64,000 nt of DNA, from positions 2,248,001 through 2,312,000 of the forward strand of contig NZ_CP150496.1 in assembly GCF_038019025.1 (NCBI RefSeq), in the 5' to 3' direction. The stretch is from Polaribacter marinaquae (lineage in GTDB: Bacteria; Bacteroidota; Bacteroidia; Flavobacteriales; Flavobacteriaceae). This document shows, in pieces, positions 43,864 through 53,757 of this stretch (position 1 is the stretch's first letter; every line of letters starts with the position of its first letter). The notes beneath the pieces are model-generated. The model saw nothing but the letters and a program-made list of their open reading frames with translations, was not told the origin of the DNA and made no database searches. A program made the position numbers and the translations under genes.

Positions 43864-45042
43864 TTATTTAAATGCATTAAAGCCAGTAATATCTAAACCT
43901 GTTATAAGTAAATGAATGTCGTGTGTACCTTCATAAGTAACAACACTTTCTAAATTCATCATATGACGCATGATAGAATATTCTCCAGAAATTCCCATTC
44001 CACCTAACATTTGTCTTGCTTCTCTGGCTACTTTTAATGCCATATCTACATTATTACGTTTTGCCATTGATATTTGAGCAGAAGTAGCTTTATCTTGATT
44101 TTTTAAAGTTCCTAATCTCCAAGCCAACAATTGTGCTTTTGTAATTTCGGTAATCATTTCTGCTAACTTTTTTTGTTGTAATTGAAACTGACCAATTGGT
44201 TTGCCAAACTGAATTCTTTCTTTACAATAACGAAGCGCGGTATCATAACAATCCATCGCTGCACCAATTGCGCCCCAAGCAATACCATATCTTGCAGAAT
44301 CTAAACAACCTAATGGTGCGCCCAAGCCAGATTTATTTGGTAATAAATTTTCTTTTGGCACTTTTACATTGTCAAAAATTAATTCTCCTGTAGATGATGC
44401 GCGTAAAGACCACTTGTTGTGTGTTTCTGGTGTAGAAAAACCTTCCATACCTCTTTCTACAATCAAACCATGTATTCTACCTTCTTCATTTTTAGCCCAA
44501 ACAACTGCAACTTGTGCAAACGGAGCATTCGAAATCCACATTTTAGCGCCATTTAATAAATAATGATCGCCTTTATCTTTAAAATTGGTTTCCATTCCTG
44601 CCGGATTAGAACCGTGATTTGGCTCTGTTAAACCAAAACATCCCATCCATTCGCCAGAAGCTAATTTTGGTAAATATTTTTTTCTTTGCGTTTCATTTCC
44701 GTATTTAAAAATAGGATACATTACCAAAGAAGATTGTACAGAAGCTGTAGATCTTACTCCAGAATCACCGCGTTCTATTTCTTGCATAATCAACCCATAA
44801 GAAATTTGATCTAAACCTGCGCCACCGTATTCTTCTGGAATATAAGGACCAAAAGCACCAATTTCTGCCAAACCATTGATAATTTGCTTTGGGAACGCTG
44901 CTTTTTGAGCATAATCTTCTATGATAGGAGAAACATCTCTTTTAACCCATTCTCTTGCTGCATCTCTAACAAGTTTATGTTCTTCGGTTAATAAATCGTC
45001 TAGATTATAATAATCTGGTGCTTGAAATAAGTCGGGTTTCAT
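43864..45042 (-). CDS. gcdH: Glutaryl-CoA dehydrogenase / acyl-CoA dehydrogenase
   Basis: A 392-residue flavoprotein of the acyl-CoA dehydrogenase family. The FAD and substrate region is CFGLTEPNHGSNPAGM, followed by WISNAP. The catalytic base sits in the C-terminal VVTYEGTHDIH, the exact arrangement of glutaryl-CoA dehydrogenase, which converts glutaryl-CoA to crotonyl-CoA and CO2 in lysine and tryptophan breakdown. The final ITGFNAFK also fits. Other glutaryl-CoA pathway genes are not nearby. It has a plausible promoter on the minus strand. Confidence 0.88.
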   Translation of the reverse strand: MKPDLFQAPDYYNLDDLLTEEHKLVRDAAREWVKRDVSPIIEDYAQKAAFPKQIINGLAEIGAFGPYIPEEYGGAGLDQISYGLIMQEIERGDSGVRSTASVQSSLVMYPIFKYGNETQRKKYLPKLASGEWMGCFGLTEPNHGSNPAGMETNFKDKGDHYLLNGAKMWISNAPFAQVAVVWAKNEEGRIHGLIVERGMEGFSTPETHNKWSLRASSTGELIFDNVKVPKENLLPNKSGLGAPLGCLDSARYGIAWGAIGAAMDCYDTALRYCKERIQFGKPIGQFQLQQKKLAEMITEITKAQLLAWRLGTLKNQDKATSAQISMAKRNNVDMALKVAREARQMLGGMGISGEYSIMRHMMNLESVVTYEGTHDIHLLITGLDITGFNAFK

Positions 45043-45065
45043 ATATTTATATGTTTTATTTTAAA

Positions 45066-45098
45066 CAAATTTATAAATTATTGTTTAATTTTTAACAA
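45066..45098 (-). promoter_or_regulatory. Predicted promoter of gcdH
   Basis: On the reverse strand TTG (45096-45098), then 22 nt, then TAAATTTG (45066-45073). The -7 box is exact; the spacing is at the long end of the usual range. Confidence 0.48.
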
Positions 45099-45167
45099 TA
45101 GTAATTAAAAAGTATTGCTAATTTAAGCTAAAAATACACAACTTTTTTTAAAGTTAGCCGTTATAAA

Positions 45168-45199
45168 TTGTAAAAACTAGTTGTTTTCTATTAAGTTTG
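45168..45199 (+). promoter_or_regulatory. Predicted promoter of rnpA
   Basis: TTG (45168-45170), then 21 nt, then TAAGTTTG (45192-45199). The ATG of rnpA is at 45205, so transcription would begin at or next to the start codon, giving a leaderless or nearly leaderless mRNA. Confidence 0.52.
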
Positions 45200-45204
45200 T
45201 ATAG

Positions 45205-45597
45205 ATGAAAAATACGTTAGGAAAGCAAGAGCGTTTAAAGAGTAAGAAGTTAATAGAAAAACTGTATTCAGAAGGTAGTTCTGTTAAAACTTTTCCTTTA
45301 AGATTAATTTATGTGCAAACAGAACATACGTCAGATTTTCCTTGTCAAGTAGGAGTTTCTGTAGCAAAAAGAAACTTTAAATTAGCTGTGCATAGAAATC
45401 GATTAAAAAGACTGTTAAGAGAAACGTATCGATTGCAAAAAGAGATTGTGTATAACAATTTAGATAAACCGTATGTTTTTATGATTTCGTATATTGGTAG
45501 AGATGAAATTAAATATGAAGAATTGTATTTAAAAATGGAAAAACTACTAACGTTATTTGTAAATAAAGTAAAAGAAAAGGAAGATGAAAAACTTTAA
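45205..45597 (+). CDS. rnpA: Ribonuclease P protein component
   Basis: A 130-residue basic protein that binds the RNase P RNA and helps mature tRNA 5' ends. The RNR signature region is present: VAKRNFKLAVHRNRLKRLLR, with the preceding GVSV strand. Length matches the family. It is not next to rpmH here; instead it is followed by the S41 protease gene, which it overlaps by 14 nt. The start ATG is chosen because it begins the family's N-terminal basic segment TLGKQERLKSKKLIEKLY. Confidence 0.93.
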   Translation: MKNTLGKQERLKSKKLIEKLYSEGSSVKTFPLRLIYVQTEHTSDFPCQVGVSVAKRNFKLAVHRNRLKRLLRETYRLQKEIVYNNLDKPYVFMISYIGRDEIKYEELYLKMEKLLTLFVNKVKEKEDEKL

Positions 45598-47218
45598 AAT
45601 AAAAAAGAAAACTATAATTATAGCTCTAGTAGCTACTGTTTTTTTAACGTATTCGTTTAAATCGAAGTTTTTTGAAGTTGCAAAACAAATAGAAATCTAC
45701 AATACTTTGTTTAAGGAATTAAACATGTACTATGTAGATGAGATTAATCCTGCAGAACTTACCAATAGAGCAATTAAAAACACATTAAAAGATTTAGATC
45801 CATACACAAATTTTTATAACGAACAAGATGTAGAAACAGCAAGAATTAGAAGAGCTGGTGAATATGGCGGTATCGGGGTTTCTGTATTTTACACAAAACA
45901 AGGTATAGAAATTAGCGAAGTTTATAAAGGATATTCTGCTGATAAAGCAGGTTTAAAAGCAGGTGATGTAATTATAGCTGTAGACAATCAATCTATTAAA
46001 AACATGAATAGAGAACAATTGTCTATGTTTTTAAAAGGAACACCAAATAGCAAGTTTTCTGTTGAGGTTGTTAGACAAAGTAAATCTTTTACTAAAGAAA
46101 TTATTAGAGAAAAAGTAGTTGTTAATCCGGTTCCGTTTGCAGAAATGATTGATGCAGAAACCGGTTACATTACCTTAACTCGTTTTAATGATAAAGCTTC
46201 ATCCGAAGTAAAAAAAGCATATAGAAAATTAAAAAAACAAGGAATGAAAAAACTTGTTTTCGATTTAAGATATAATCCTGGTGGATCGTTATTAGAATCT
46301 ATCAGAATTTCTAATTTCTTTTTACCTAAAGGAAAAAAAATAGTGAGTACAAAAGCAAAAATTAAAAAATGGAGCAACACATATACTTCTAAAAATGATC
46401 CTTTAGATTTAGAAATTCCTATTGTAGTTTTAATTAACGAACGTTCTGCATCGGCATCAGAAATTGTTAGCGGTTCTTTACAAGATTATGATAGAGCTGT
46501 AATTATGGGTAAAAGATCCTTTGGTAAAGGTTTGGTGCAACGCTATAGAGAGTTAACTTACGGTACGCAATTAAAGCTTACTATTTCTAAATATTATACA
46601 CCAAGTGGGCGATGTATACAGGAGTTAGATTATGAAAACAGAGATCTTGAAACGGGTAAAATACCTAAGTTTTCTGATAAAGGAATTAATGCTTTTAAAA
46701 CTGCAAACGGAAGAACTGTTTATGATGGTGGTGGTGTAATGCCAGATGTAGAAATTAAAACTTCTAAAAAGAATGAAACAACAGATGCATTAATTAAATC
46801 TAGAGCTATTTTTAACTTTGCTACAGATTATTATTACAATAATTTAACATCTAAAAGTTTAGAAGATTTTAAATTTAGCAATAAAGAGTTTAATCGTTTT
46901 ACAGAGTTTTTAAAGGTAGATACAACATTTACAACAGTGCAAGAATCGTTGTTTAAAAAAGCATTTTTAGCTTCAAAAGAAAATAATGTTTCTTCGGAAT
47001 ATAGCAAGATAAAAGAAAAATTAGCAGACGATAAAATTAAAGAAATCTCTAAAAATAAAGATATTATTACAGCACTTTTAGAGGCAGAAATTCTAGAAAG
47101 ATACTTTTATAAAGAAGGCGTTTACAAGTATAATTTAAAAAATGATGAAGCTATTTCGCAAGCAGTAGCTTTGTTAAACAACCCAACCCAATACACAGAA
47201 ATACTATCAGGTAAATAG
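45584..47218 (+). CDS. Carboxy-terminal processing protease, S41 family
   Basis: A 544-residue periplasmic protease. An N-terminal signal anchor (about 8-24) is followed by a PDZ domain (about 92-170, GGIGVSV...GDVIIAVDNQSIKN). The S41 catalytic domain has SASASEIVSGSLQDY with nucleophile S290 and KRSFGKGLVQ with general-base K315. The C-terminal ~150 residues are charged and helical. It cleaves C-terminal tails of envelope proteins; its targets are unknown. It overlaps rnpA by 14 nt. Confidence 0.9.
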   Translation: MKNFKIKKKTIIIALVATVFLTYSFKSKFFEVAKQIEIYNTLFKELNMYYVDEINPAELTNRAIKNTLKDLDPYTNFYNEQDVETARIRRAGEYGGIGVSVFYTKQGIEISEVYKGYSADKAGLKAGDVIIAVDNQSIKNMNREQLSMFLKGTPNSKFSVEVVRQSKSFTKEIIREKVVVNPVPFAEMIDAETGYITLTRFNDKASSEVKKAYRKLKKQGMKKLVFDLRYNPGGSLLESIRISNFFLPKGKKIVSTKAKIKKWSNTYTSKNDPLDLEIPIVVLINERSASASEIVSGSLQDYDRAVIMGKRSFGKGLVQRYRELTYGTQLKLTISKYYTPSGRCIQELDYENRDLETGKIPKFSDKGINAFKTANGRTVYDGGGVMPDVEIKTSKKNETTDALIKSRAIFNFATDYYYNNLTSKSLEDFKFSNKEFNRFTEFLKVDTTFTTVQESLFKKAFLASKENNVSSEYSKIKEKLADDKIKEISKNKDIITALLEAEILERYFYKEGVYKYNLKNDEAISQAVALLNNPTQYTEILSGK

Positions 47219-47221
47219 TTT

Positions 47222-47229
47222 TATATTTG
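47222..47229 (+). promoter_or_regulatory. Possible -7 box upstream of the phosphorylase-like gene
   Basis: TATATTTG matches TAnnTTTG just after the protease stop, with about 12 nt of leader to the ATG at 47246. No good -33 TTG is visible at 17-23 nt upstream. Confidence 0.38.
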
Positions 47230-47245
47230 TGAAGTAAATTAAGAT

Positions 47246-48934
47246 ATGTCAGAAATTAAAAAAATAACAAGAACAAGAGCGCAAGAGTCTACAAATGCAA
47301 TTGAGAAATTATATATTTCTATGCGCCATTTATTTAGTAGAGGTTTTTATAAACCGATGGGTGTTTCAGGTGAAACATTACGTAAATCTTTATTGCTTTT
47401 AAGACCAGAAATTTATGGTTCTATAGCAGAAGAAAGAATAGAATTGAGTGGTTTAACTTATGTAATAGAAAGACTTCCTGAAGGAATTGAGGAATGTCAG
47501 TTTATAAATTTAACTGCAGACGAAGGATATAAGAATTCTCATTTTGAAGCAATAATTCCGCCAAAAAGAAGAAGAAATTGTTACAGAATTGATAAAGATC
47601 AAATGAATATTGAGATTACCCGAGGAAGATCTGAAATCTACGATATTTTAACGCATTTAACTTTTCTTTTTATTGAATCTCACAAAATTCAAGAAAGAGT
47701 TACCTTAAATGATGGTGAAGATTTTACCAGAGAATGGAAAAACTTAGAAGATATTGTTCTTCATCATAAAGAAATTACAGAGAAAGAAAGAGAAGTTACC
47801 ATTGTACATTTAGGTAATATTTTAGGTAGAACTTTTGATGAGGTTTCTAATATTTATAATACTTTTTCAACAACAGAAAATCCAGATAGATTTTTTCAAT
47901 TAATATATTGGTTAGGTAAGCTGGCAATAAATGAAGTTGTAGAAAATAATAAGAGAACAGTAACTTTTAGTTCTGTTTTAGTCGAAGAAATAGGACATCA
48001 TATTTATGGTGAAATTTGGGCGAATGATATTAAGAAGGTTTTAAATGATAATAAACTTTTAGCAAGACCAATTCATATCATTAGTGCAAACATGCACAGT
48101 GTTTTAAACTCGGTGTATGCTAAAAATGCATTGCCAAAAGAAGCAGAAAAGTTACAAGGTTTTGAGTTGTATCAACTACTAAGTAATGCAGATAGTAAGC
48201 CGCTTCAGAAAAAAGTAAAAGATTTTGCAACGGCAAATGGTCTTATTTATTTAAAAGATACATCTGGTACAAATATTAATGTACAAATAATAGATACAGC
48301 AAAAATAGATTTTGATATTTTATCGTTTTCTAAATTAGAAAATGTAGAAGACAATGCAGTTATTGTGGTAATGGATTATGCTTTTGGTGAGCAGGCATTC
48401 GAAACTATGGATGAATTGTTAAAACCTTATACGTGTACTAAAGGTGTTAAAACACATTTAGATGTAAAGTCTGTTTCTATAATGGGTAAAGCCGGAATTC
48501 TAGAAGGCGGAAAAGGAGATATAATGATACCTTCTGCACATATTTTTGAGGGTACAGCAGATAATTATCCATTTAAAAACGAGTTAGCAAAAGAAGATTT
48601 AGAAGGCTTTGGTATCGAGGTTTTTGATGGTTCTATGATTTCTGTTTTAGGAACTTCATTACAAAATAAAGATTTACTAAAATTCTTTCATGATTCTACA
48701 TGGAATGTTATCGGTTTAGAAATGGAAGGAGCGCATTACCAAAAAGCAATTCAATCTGCATCTAAAATTAGAGGAAATATTTCTGAAGATGTACAAGTAA
48801 GATACGCATATTATGCATCGGATAATCCTTTAGAAACAGGTGCAACTTTAGCCTCTGGAGGTTTAGGAATGACAGGTGTAACACCAACCTATGCAATTAC
48901 TCAGAAGATTTTAGAACAAATTTTTAACAGTTAA
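47246..48934 (+). CDS. Uncharacterised protein with nucleoside-phosphorylase-like C-terminal region (DUF6909 type)
   Basis: A 562-residue soluble protein with no signal or membrane segment. The N-terminal half (1-280) is mostly helical and matches nothing I recognise beyond the name DUF6909, recalled from flavobacterial genomes. The C-terminal part (about 365-560) shows spaced motifs of the purine/uridine phosphorylase and nucleosidase fold: GKAGILEGGKGDIMIPSAH (414-432), the ribose/base-binding GLEMEGAHY (490-498, the family's MEG), and YYASDNP (522-528, the family's SD). The gene lies between the S41 protease and the polysaccharide locus. The enzymatic assignment is an inference from motifs only. 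Confidence 0.62.
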   Translation: MSEIKKITRTRAQESTNAIEKLYISMRHLFSRGFYKPMGVSGETLRKSLLLLRPEIYGSIAEERIELSGLTYVIERLPEGIEECQFINLTADEGYKNSHFEAIIPPKRRRNCYRIDKDQMNIEITRGRSEIYDILTHLTFLFIESHKIQERVTLNDGEDFTREWKNLEDIVLHHKEITEKEREVTIVHLGNILGRTFDEVSNIYNTFSTTENPDRFFQLIYWLGKLAINEVVENNKRTVTFSSVLVEEIGHHIYGEIWANDIKKVLNDNKLLARPIHIISANMHSVLNSVYAKNALPKEAEKLQGFELYQLLSNADSKPLQKKVKDFATANGLIYLKDTSGTNINVQIIDTAKIDFDILSFSKLENVEDNAVIVVMDYAFGEQAFETMDELLKPYTCTKGVKTHLDVKSVSIMGKAGILEGGKGDIMIPSAHIFEGTADNYPFKNELAKEDLEGFGIEVFDGSMISVLGTSLQNKDLLKFFHDSTWNVIGLEMEGAHYQKAIQSASKIRGNISEDVQVRYAYYASDNPLETGATLASGGLGMTGVTPTYAITQKILEQIFNS

Positions 48935-48955
48935 ACTGTTTTTTAATAAGTAAAA

Positions 48956-50011
48956 ATGGCAACAAATCAACAACCAAATAACCAAGCCAATAATAACGAA
49001 GAAGAGGTAGATTTAGGATCTTTATTTGTTATCATTGGTAGAGGTTTTTCTAAGTTTTTCAACTTTATTGGAAACATTTTTAAAGGGATTTTTCATTTCT
49101 TTATTTTGATCTTAATTTTTTTAAGAAGTAATTTTTTAAAAATAGCAATAGCCGCAGTTATTGGTTTTACCGTAGGTTTATTTTTAGAAGTCAAAAAAGA
49201 AAATACATTTGGATCTACTTTACTTGTAGAACCAAATTTTGAAAGTGCTAGACAACTTTATAATAATGTGAATTTTTATAATGATTTAGTGAAGCAAAAA
49301 GATACTTCTAGAATTCAAAATATATTTCAAATTGATAAAAAATCTGCAGGGTCTTTAAAGAAATTTGAAATTGAACCGATTAAAAATAAAAGCGATATAA
49401 TTAATTCTTATGATGATTTTATAAAATCTGTAGATACTACAACGGTAAAAAGCTACAAGTTTGAAGATTATAAAAATTCATTTGAAGAATTAGATTATAA
49501 ACTTCATGAAATTACTGTTATAGCCACTAAAAATGATGTTTTTGATAAGTTAAGTAATGTTATCTTAGAATCTGTTACAGAAAATAAATACTTTAATAGA
49601 ATTAAAGAGTTAACTAACGAGAATTTGAATAGAACAGATTCTTTACTTAGACAAAATCTAGGTCAAGTAGATTCTTTAAGAAGGGTTTATTTGCAGGTTA
49701 TGGTAGAAGAAGCTAAAAAGCAATCTAACGGAACAAGCATAGATTTAGGCGGAGAGAAAAGAACAACCAAAGAGTTAGAGCTTTTTGAAACAAATAGGAA
49801 GTTAAATTCTGAATTAAGAAGCATTGTTGAAAATAAATCTAAAAAATATGAGGTTATAAATGTGATTTCAGATTTTCAACCGATTGGTTATGAAATTAAA
49901 GGTGTAACTAAAAATTTAGGTTTTCAGTTAGCAATTGTTTTATCGGTATTGGTAATTTTAATTTTATTAGTTCTCAAGCTAAATACTTATTTAAATACTT
50001 ATAAAAAGTAA
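48956..50011 (+). CDS. Wzz-like chain-length regulator, two membrane spans (tentative)
   Basis: A 351-residue protein with an Asn/Gln-rich cytoplasmic start, a hydrophobic stretch at about 40-75, a large helical periplasmic region with coiled-coil character (about 100-310), a second helix at about 325-343 and a short tail. This topology is that of Wzz-type polysaccharide co-polymerases that set O-antigen or capsule chain length. It lacks the attached tyrosine-kinase domain and no separate kinase gene is here. It is 2 nt before rfbB, supporting a part in the same polysaccharide locus. Assignment rests mainly on topology and context. Confidence 0.55.
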   Translation: MATNQQPNNQANNNEEEVDLGSLFVIIGRGFSKFFNFIGNIFKGIFHFFILILIFLRSNFLKIAIAAVIGFTVGLFLEVKKENTFGSTLLVEPNFESARQLYNNVNFYNDLVKQKDTSRIQNIFQIDKKSAGSLKKFEIEPIKNKSDIINSYDDFIKSVDTTTVKSYKFEDYKNSFEELDYKLHEITVIATKNDVFDKLSNVILESVTENKYFNRIKELTNENLNRTDSLLRQNLGQVDSLRRVYLQVMVEEAKKQSNGTSIDLGGEKRTTKELELFETNRKLNSELRSIVENKSKKYEVINVISDFQPIGYEIKGVTKNLGFQLAIVLSVLVILILLVLKLNTYLNTYKK

Positions 50012-50013
50012 CT

Positions 50014-51021
50014 ATGAAATCTATTTTAGTTACTGGTGGTGCAGGGTTTATTGGTTCTAATTTTATTCCTTATTATTTAGAAAAGAATAGTGATTGTAAA
50101 ATTATTAATCTAGATGTACTTTCATATGCCGGAGATTTAGAAAATTTAAAGGAAGTAGAAAATCATAAAAATTATACTTTTATTAAAGGTGATATTTGCG
50201 ATAGAGATTTACTAAACAAGTTGTTTGATACATATAATTTTACAGAAGTAATTCATTTTGCAGCAGAATCTCATGTAGACAACTCTATTAAAAACCCTGA
50301 TGCATTTGTAAGAACGAATGTTTTTGGAACGTTTAATTTGTTAGACGTTGCTAAAAATTATTGGATGACTTCACCAAATAAATATAGAGAAGAATTTAAG
50401 CATGCTAGATTTCATCATATTTCTACGGATGAAGTATACGGAACATTAGGCAAAGAAGGTCTTTTTACAGAAGAAACTTCGTACGCACCAAATAGTCCAT
50501 ATAGTGCTTCGAAAGCATCATCAGACTTTATGGTTAGAAGTTATTTTCATACTTATGGTTTAAACGTTGTAACTACAAATTGCTCTAATAATTATGGACC
50601 AAAACAACATAATGAGAAGTTAATACCAACCATAATAAGGAAAGCAATTTCTGGAGAAAATATTCCTATTTATGGTGACGGAAAAAATATTAGAGATTGG
50701 TTATACGTTTTAGATCATTGTAAAGGTATTGATTTGGTTTTAGAAAACGGAAGAGCTGGAGAAACGTATAATATTGGTGGAAAAAATGAAAGAGATAATT
50801 TATATATAGCACATAAAATTTGTGATATTTTAGATGAAATTAAGCCGAAAGATGAATCTTATAAAGAGCAAATTAGTTTTGTAAAAGATAGGCCAGGTCA
50901 TGATTTTAGATATGCAATTGATGCTACTAAATTAGAAAATGAATTGGGTTGGCAAGCTGATGAAAGTTTTGAAACAGGTATTTTAAAAACCATTGAGTGG
51001 TATTTAAAAAAATATAATTAA
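50014..51021 (+). CDS. rfbB: dTDP-glucose 4,6-dehydratase
   Basis: A 335-residue extended short-chain dehydrogenase that makes dTDP-4-keto-6-deoxyglucose from dTDP-glucose. The NAD-binding [10 protein letters not shown] is at 7-16, the STDEVYG motif supplies the catalytic Thr-Asp-Glu, and YSASKAS gives the catalytic Tyr-xxx-Lys. It is followed after 1 nt by rfbA. The order rfbB-rfbA-rfbC is kept, but rfbD is absent from the cluster, so the end product may be rhamnose (if rfbD lies elsewhere) or another 6-deoxy sugar. Confidence 0.95.
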   Translation: MKSILVTGGAGFIGSNFIPYYLEKNSDCKIINLDVLSYAGDLENLKEVENHKNYTFIKGDICDRDLLNKLFDTYNFTEVIHFAAESHVDNSIKNPDAFVRTNVFGTFNLLDVAKNYWMTSPNKYREEFKHARFHHISTDEVYGTLGKEGLFTEETSYAPNSPYSASKASSDFMVRSYFHTYGLNVVTTNCSNNYGPKQHNEKLIPTIIRKAISGENIPIYGDGKNIRDWLYVLDHCKGIDLVLENGRAGETYNIGGKNERDNLYIAHKICDILDEIKPKDESYKEQISFVKDRPGHDFRYAIDATKLENELGWQADESFETGILKTIEWYLKKYN

Positions 51022-51022
51022 T

Positions 51023-51877
51023 ATGAAAGGAATAGTTTTAGCAGGAGGTTCTGGTACAAGATTGCATCCACTTACATTAGCTGTAAGTAAGCAGTTAATG
51101 CCAGTGTATGATAAACCAATGATTTATTATCCTATTTCAACCTTAATTTCTGCAGGAATTAGAGAAATATTAATTATTTCTACTCCGCAAGACTTACCAT
51201 TATTTAAAAAATTATTAGGTAACGGAAATCAAATTGGTTGCGGTTTTGAGTATGAAGTTCAAGAAAATCCTAATGGTTTAGCAGAAGCATTTATTATTGG
51301 AGAAAAATTTATAGGTAAAGACAAAGTTGCTTTAATTTTAGGAGATAATATTTTCTATGGATCTGGTTTATCTAACTTGTTAAAAGCAAACAATAACCCT
51401 AATGGCGGAATTGTATATGCATATCATGTAAATGACCCAGAAAGATATGGTGTTGTAGAGTTTGATAAAAATTTAAAAGCAATTTCTATTGAAGAAAAAC
51501 CAGAAGTGCCTAAATCTAATTATGCCGTACCTGGAATATATTTTTATGATAATGAAGTCGTAGAAATTGCCAAAAACATTAAACCTAGTAAAAGAGGAGA
51601 ATTAGAAATAACTGAAGTAAATAACATGTATCTTCAAAAAGGAAAACTTTCTGTAGAAATTCTAGATAGAGGAACGGCTTGGTTAGACACCGGTACATTT
51701 AATTCTTTAATGCAAGCAGGTCAATTTGTACAAGTAATTGAAGAAAGACAAGGTTTAAAAATAGGTTCTATAGAAGAAGCTGCTTTTAGAGCCGGTTTTA
51801 TAAATAAAGAACAACTCTTAGCAATATCAAAACCATTATTAAAAAGTGGTTATTCTAACAATTTATTAAAAGTATAA
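51023..51877 (+). CDS. rfbA: Glucose-1-phosphate thymidylyltransferase
   Basis: A 284-residue nucleotidyltransferase that activates glucose-1-phosphate with dTTP. The N-terminal signature [13 protein letters not shown] is at 6-18, the [10 protein letters not shown] motif follows, and [16 protein letters not shown] lies in the catalytic core. It is complete. It starts 1 nt after rfbB and its stop overlaps the rfbC start by 1 nt (TAATG). Confidence 0.95.
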   Translation: MKGIVLAGGSGTRLHPLTLAVSKQLMPVYDKPMIYYPISTLISAGIREILIISTPQDLPLFKKLLGNGNQIGCGFEYEVQENPNGLAEAFIIGEKFIGKDKVALILGDNIFYGSGLSNLLKANNNPNGGIVYAYHVNDPERYGVVEFDKNLKAISIEEKPEVPKSNYAVPGIYFYDNEVVEIAKNIKPSKRGELEITEVNNMYLQKGKLSVEILDRGTAWLDTGTFNSLMQAGQFVQVIEERQGLKIGSIEEAAFRAGFINKEQLLAISKPLLKSGYSNNLLKV

Positions 51878-52416
51878 TGAAAGTAACTGAAACTTATTTA
51901 AAGGGTTGTTTCGTTTTAGAACCTCAAGTTTTTGGAGACGAAAGAGGAAGTTTTTTATTAGAATTTAATAAAAAAGAGTTTGCAGAAAAAACTGGTTTTA
52001 AAGGTGATTTTGTTTTAGGGAATCAATCTACTTCTCAATACGGTGTTATTAGAGGTTTGCATCTACAAAAAGGAGAATTTGCACAGACTAAGTTAGTAAG
52101 GGTTGTTAAAGGTAGAATTTTGGATGTAGCTGTAGATGTCAGAAAAAATTCAGAAACCTATGGTAAAGTATTTTCAGTAGAACTGTCAGGAGAAAATAAT
52201 AAACAATTATTAGTTCCTAGAGGGTTTTTACATGGTTTTTCGGTATTAGAAGACGATACAATTGTGTCTTATAAATGCGATAACTATTACGAACCTGATG
52301 CAGAAGATGGAGTGCTTTATAATGATAAAGATTTGAATATAGATTGGAAGATTCCGTTTAATAAAATTATTCTTTCTGAAAAAGATTTAAAGTTGAAGTT
52401 TTTTTATGATTTTTAA
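51877..52416 (+). CDS. rfbC: dTDP-4-dehydrorhamnose 3,5-epimerase
   Basis: A 179-residue cupin-fold epimerase acting on the RfbB product. Motifs are GDERGSFLLEF at 20-30, RGLHLQ with catalytic H62, PRGFLHGFSV at 115-123 and a conserved tyrosine in CDNYYEP (about 134-140). Length is normal. It completes the B-A-C block, and the flippase gene begins 3 nt after its stop. Confidence 0.94.
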   Translation: MKVTETYLKGCFVLEPQVFGDERGSFLLEFNKKEFAEKTGFKGDFVLGNQSTSQYGVIRGLHLQKGEFAQTKLVRVVKGRILDVAVDVRKNSETYGKVFSVELSGENNKQLLVPRGFLHGFSVLEDDTIVSYKCDNYYEPDAEDGVLYNDKDLNIDWKIPFNKIILSEKDLKLKFFYDF

Positions 52417-52419
52417 ACT

Positions 52420-53757
52420 ATGAAAATTAAGGAAAAGCAAAATACTTCTTTTGATAAGAATTTATTAGAATTAATAAAAAAAGGTGGTGTAAACTTTATA
52501 TTTTATGGTTTAAATCTTGCGATTGTTTATTTGATAGGAATTTTTATAACTAAATATTATGGTTCTGCAACTTATGGAAGGTATTCTATAATTAAGGCGT
52601 TAATTTTAGTTATTATTATTTTTAATACACTTGGTTTAAACACATACGCAATTAAATTGTCTTCAAACAAAAATCACTATGAGAATGGATTCTTTAAAAG
52701 TAATTTTATATCGAAATCTTATAAGATTATTTTTATTGTTTCGTTAATATTTACTTTTATTATATATTTTTTTAAAAAAAATATAGCTATTCAGATTTTT
52801 GGTGATAAAAACTTAGAAATTTATTTGCAGTATTTTCCTTTGATTTTAATTCTATCAGTTTTTTTAAACTATAACAGTAATGTCTTAAAAGGTCAAGGTA
52901 AGGTTTTATCCTTTTCATTTGTGAGTTCATTTTGCAATAATTTTATTTTTGTAGGTCTAATTTTATTGATTTTTAATTATTATTCTTCTAAAGAAATATA
53001 CCTCATTTTAAGTCTTTTGTTTAGTTTTTTTATAGCCTTAATTATATCAATAACTAAAATATTTCCTCTGAAATTTCAGAAAGAAGTTAAAAGTATAAGA
53101 ACAAAAAATATTCTAAAGGAAAGTTTTCCGATGATGTTAAGTTCTTCAATGATTTTTATTATTTTTTCTCTTGATACATTAATGTTAGGTTTTTTTGATA
53201 CTAGCGAGAATGTGGGGGTTTATCGGATTGTAACCCAGGTTTCTAGTTTAAATGCAGTCTTTCTAATTATTTTAAATTCTATTGTAGGTCCTAAAATATC
53301 AAACTTTTATTCTGATTCTAATTATGATGAGATTAGAAAAGTTGTTATTAATGCTTCAAAAATTATTTTATTTATAACAATACCAGTATTAATATTTATT
53401 TTGTTTTTTTCCACAGAAATTCTACTTTTTTTTGGTGAAGAATATTTGAAGGCAAGAAATTCAATTATAATTTTATCTATATGTCAATTTTTTTATGCGA
53501 TATCTGGATTTGTAGATTTAATATTAAATATGACAGGAAAGCAAAAGGTTTTTAGTAAAATAACAATGTTTTCTGGTCTGGTAAATATAATTCTTAATCT
53601 CATTCTTATTCCAATTTATAGTATTGATGGTGCTTCTATAGCGACAGGTTTTTCAATTTTAATAACTAATATTCTGGGTGTTATATATGTAAAAAGAAAA
53701 TATAATTTTTTACCTATTTATTTACCTTTTATAAATAAAACAATAAATGAAAATTAG
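52420..53757 (+). CDS. Wzx-type polysaccharide flippase
   Basis: A 445-residue membrane protein with about 12-14 helices, of the oligosaccharide flippase (Wzx/MATE-like) type. The start is typical: LIKKGGVNFIFYGLNLAIVY, then FITKYYGSATYGRYSI. It would flip lipid-linked repeat units to the periplasmic face. Base content is even more AT-rich than its neighbours, usual for such loci. It overlaps the next gene by 11 nt. Confidence 0.87.
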   Translation: MKIKEKQNTSFDKNLLELIKKGGVNFIFYGLNLAIVYLIGIFITKYYGSATYGRYSIIKALILVIIIFNTLGLNTYAIKLSSNKNHYENGFFKSNFISKSYKIIFIVSLIFTFIIYFFKKNIAIQIFGDKNLEIYLQYFPLILILSVFLNYNSNVLKGQGKVLSFSFVSSFCNNFIFVGLILLIFNYYSSKEIYLILSLLFSFFIALIISITKIFPLKFQKEVKSIRTKNILKESFPMMLSSSMIFIIFSLDTLMLGFFDTSENVGVYRIVTQVSSLNAVFLIILNSIVGPKISNFYSDSNYDEIRKVVINASKIILFITIPVLIFILFFSTEILLFFGEEYLKARNSIIILSICQFFYAISGFVDLILNMTGKQKVFSKITMFSGLVNIILNLILIPIYSIDGASIATGFSILITNILGVIYVKRKYNFLPIYLPFINKTINEN

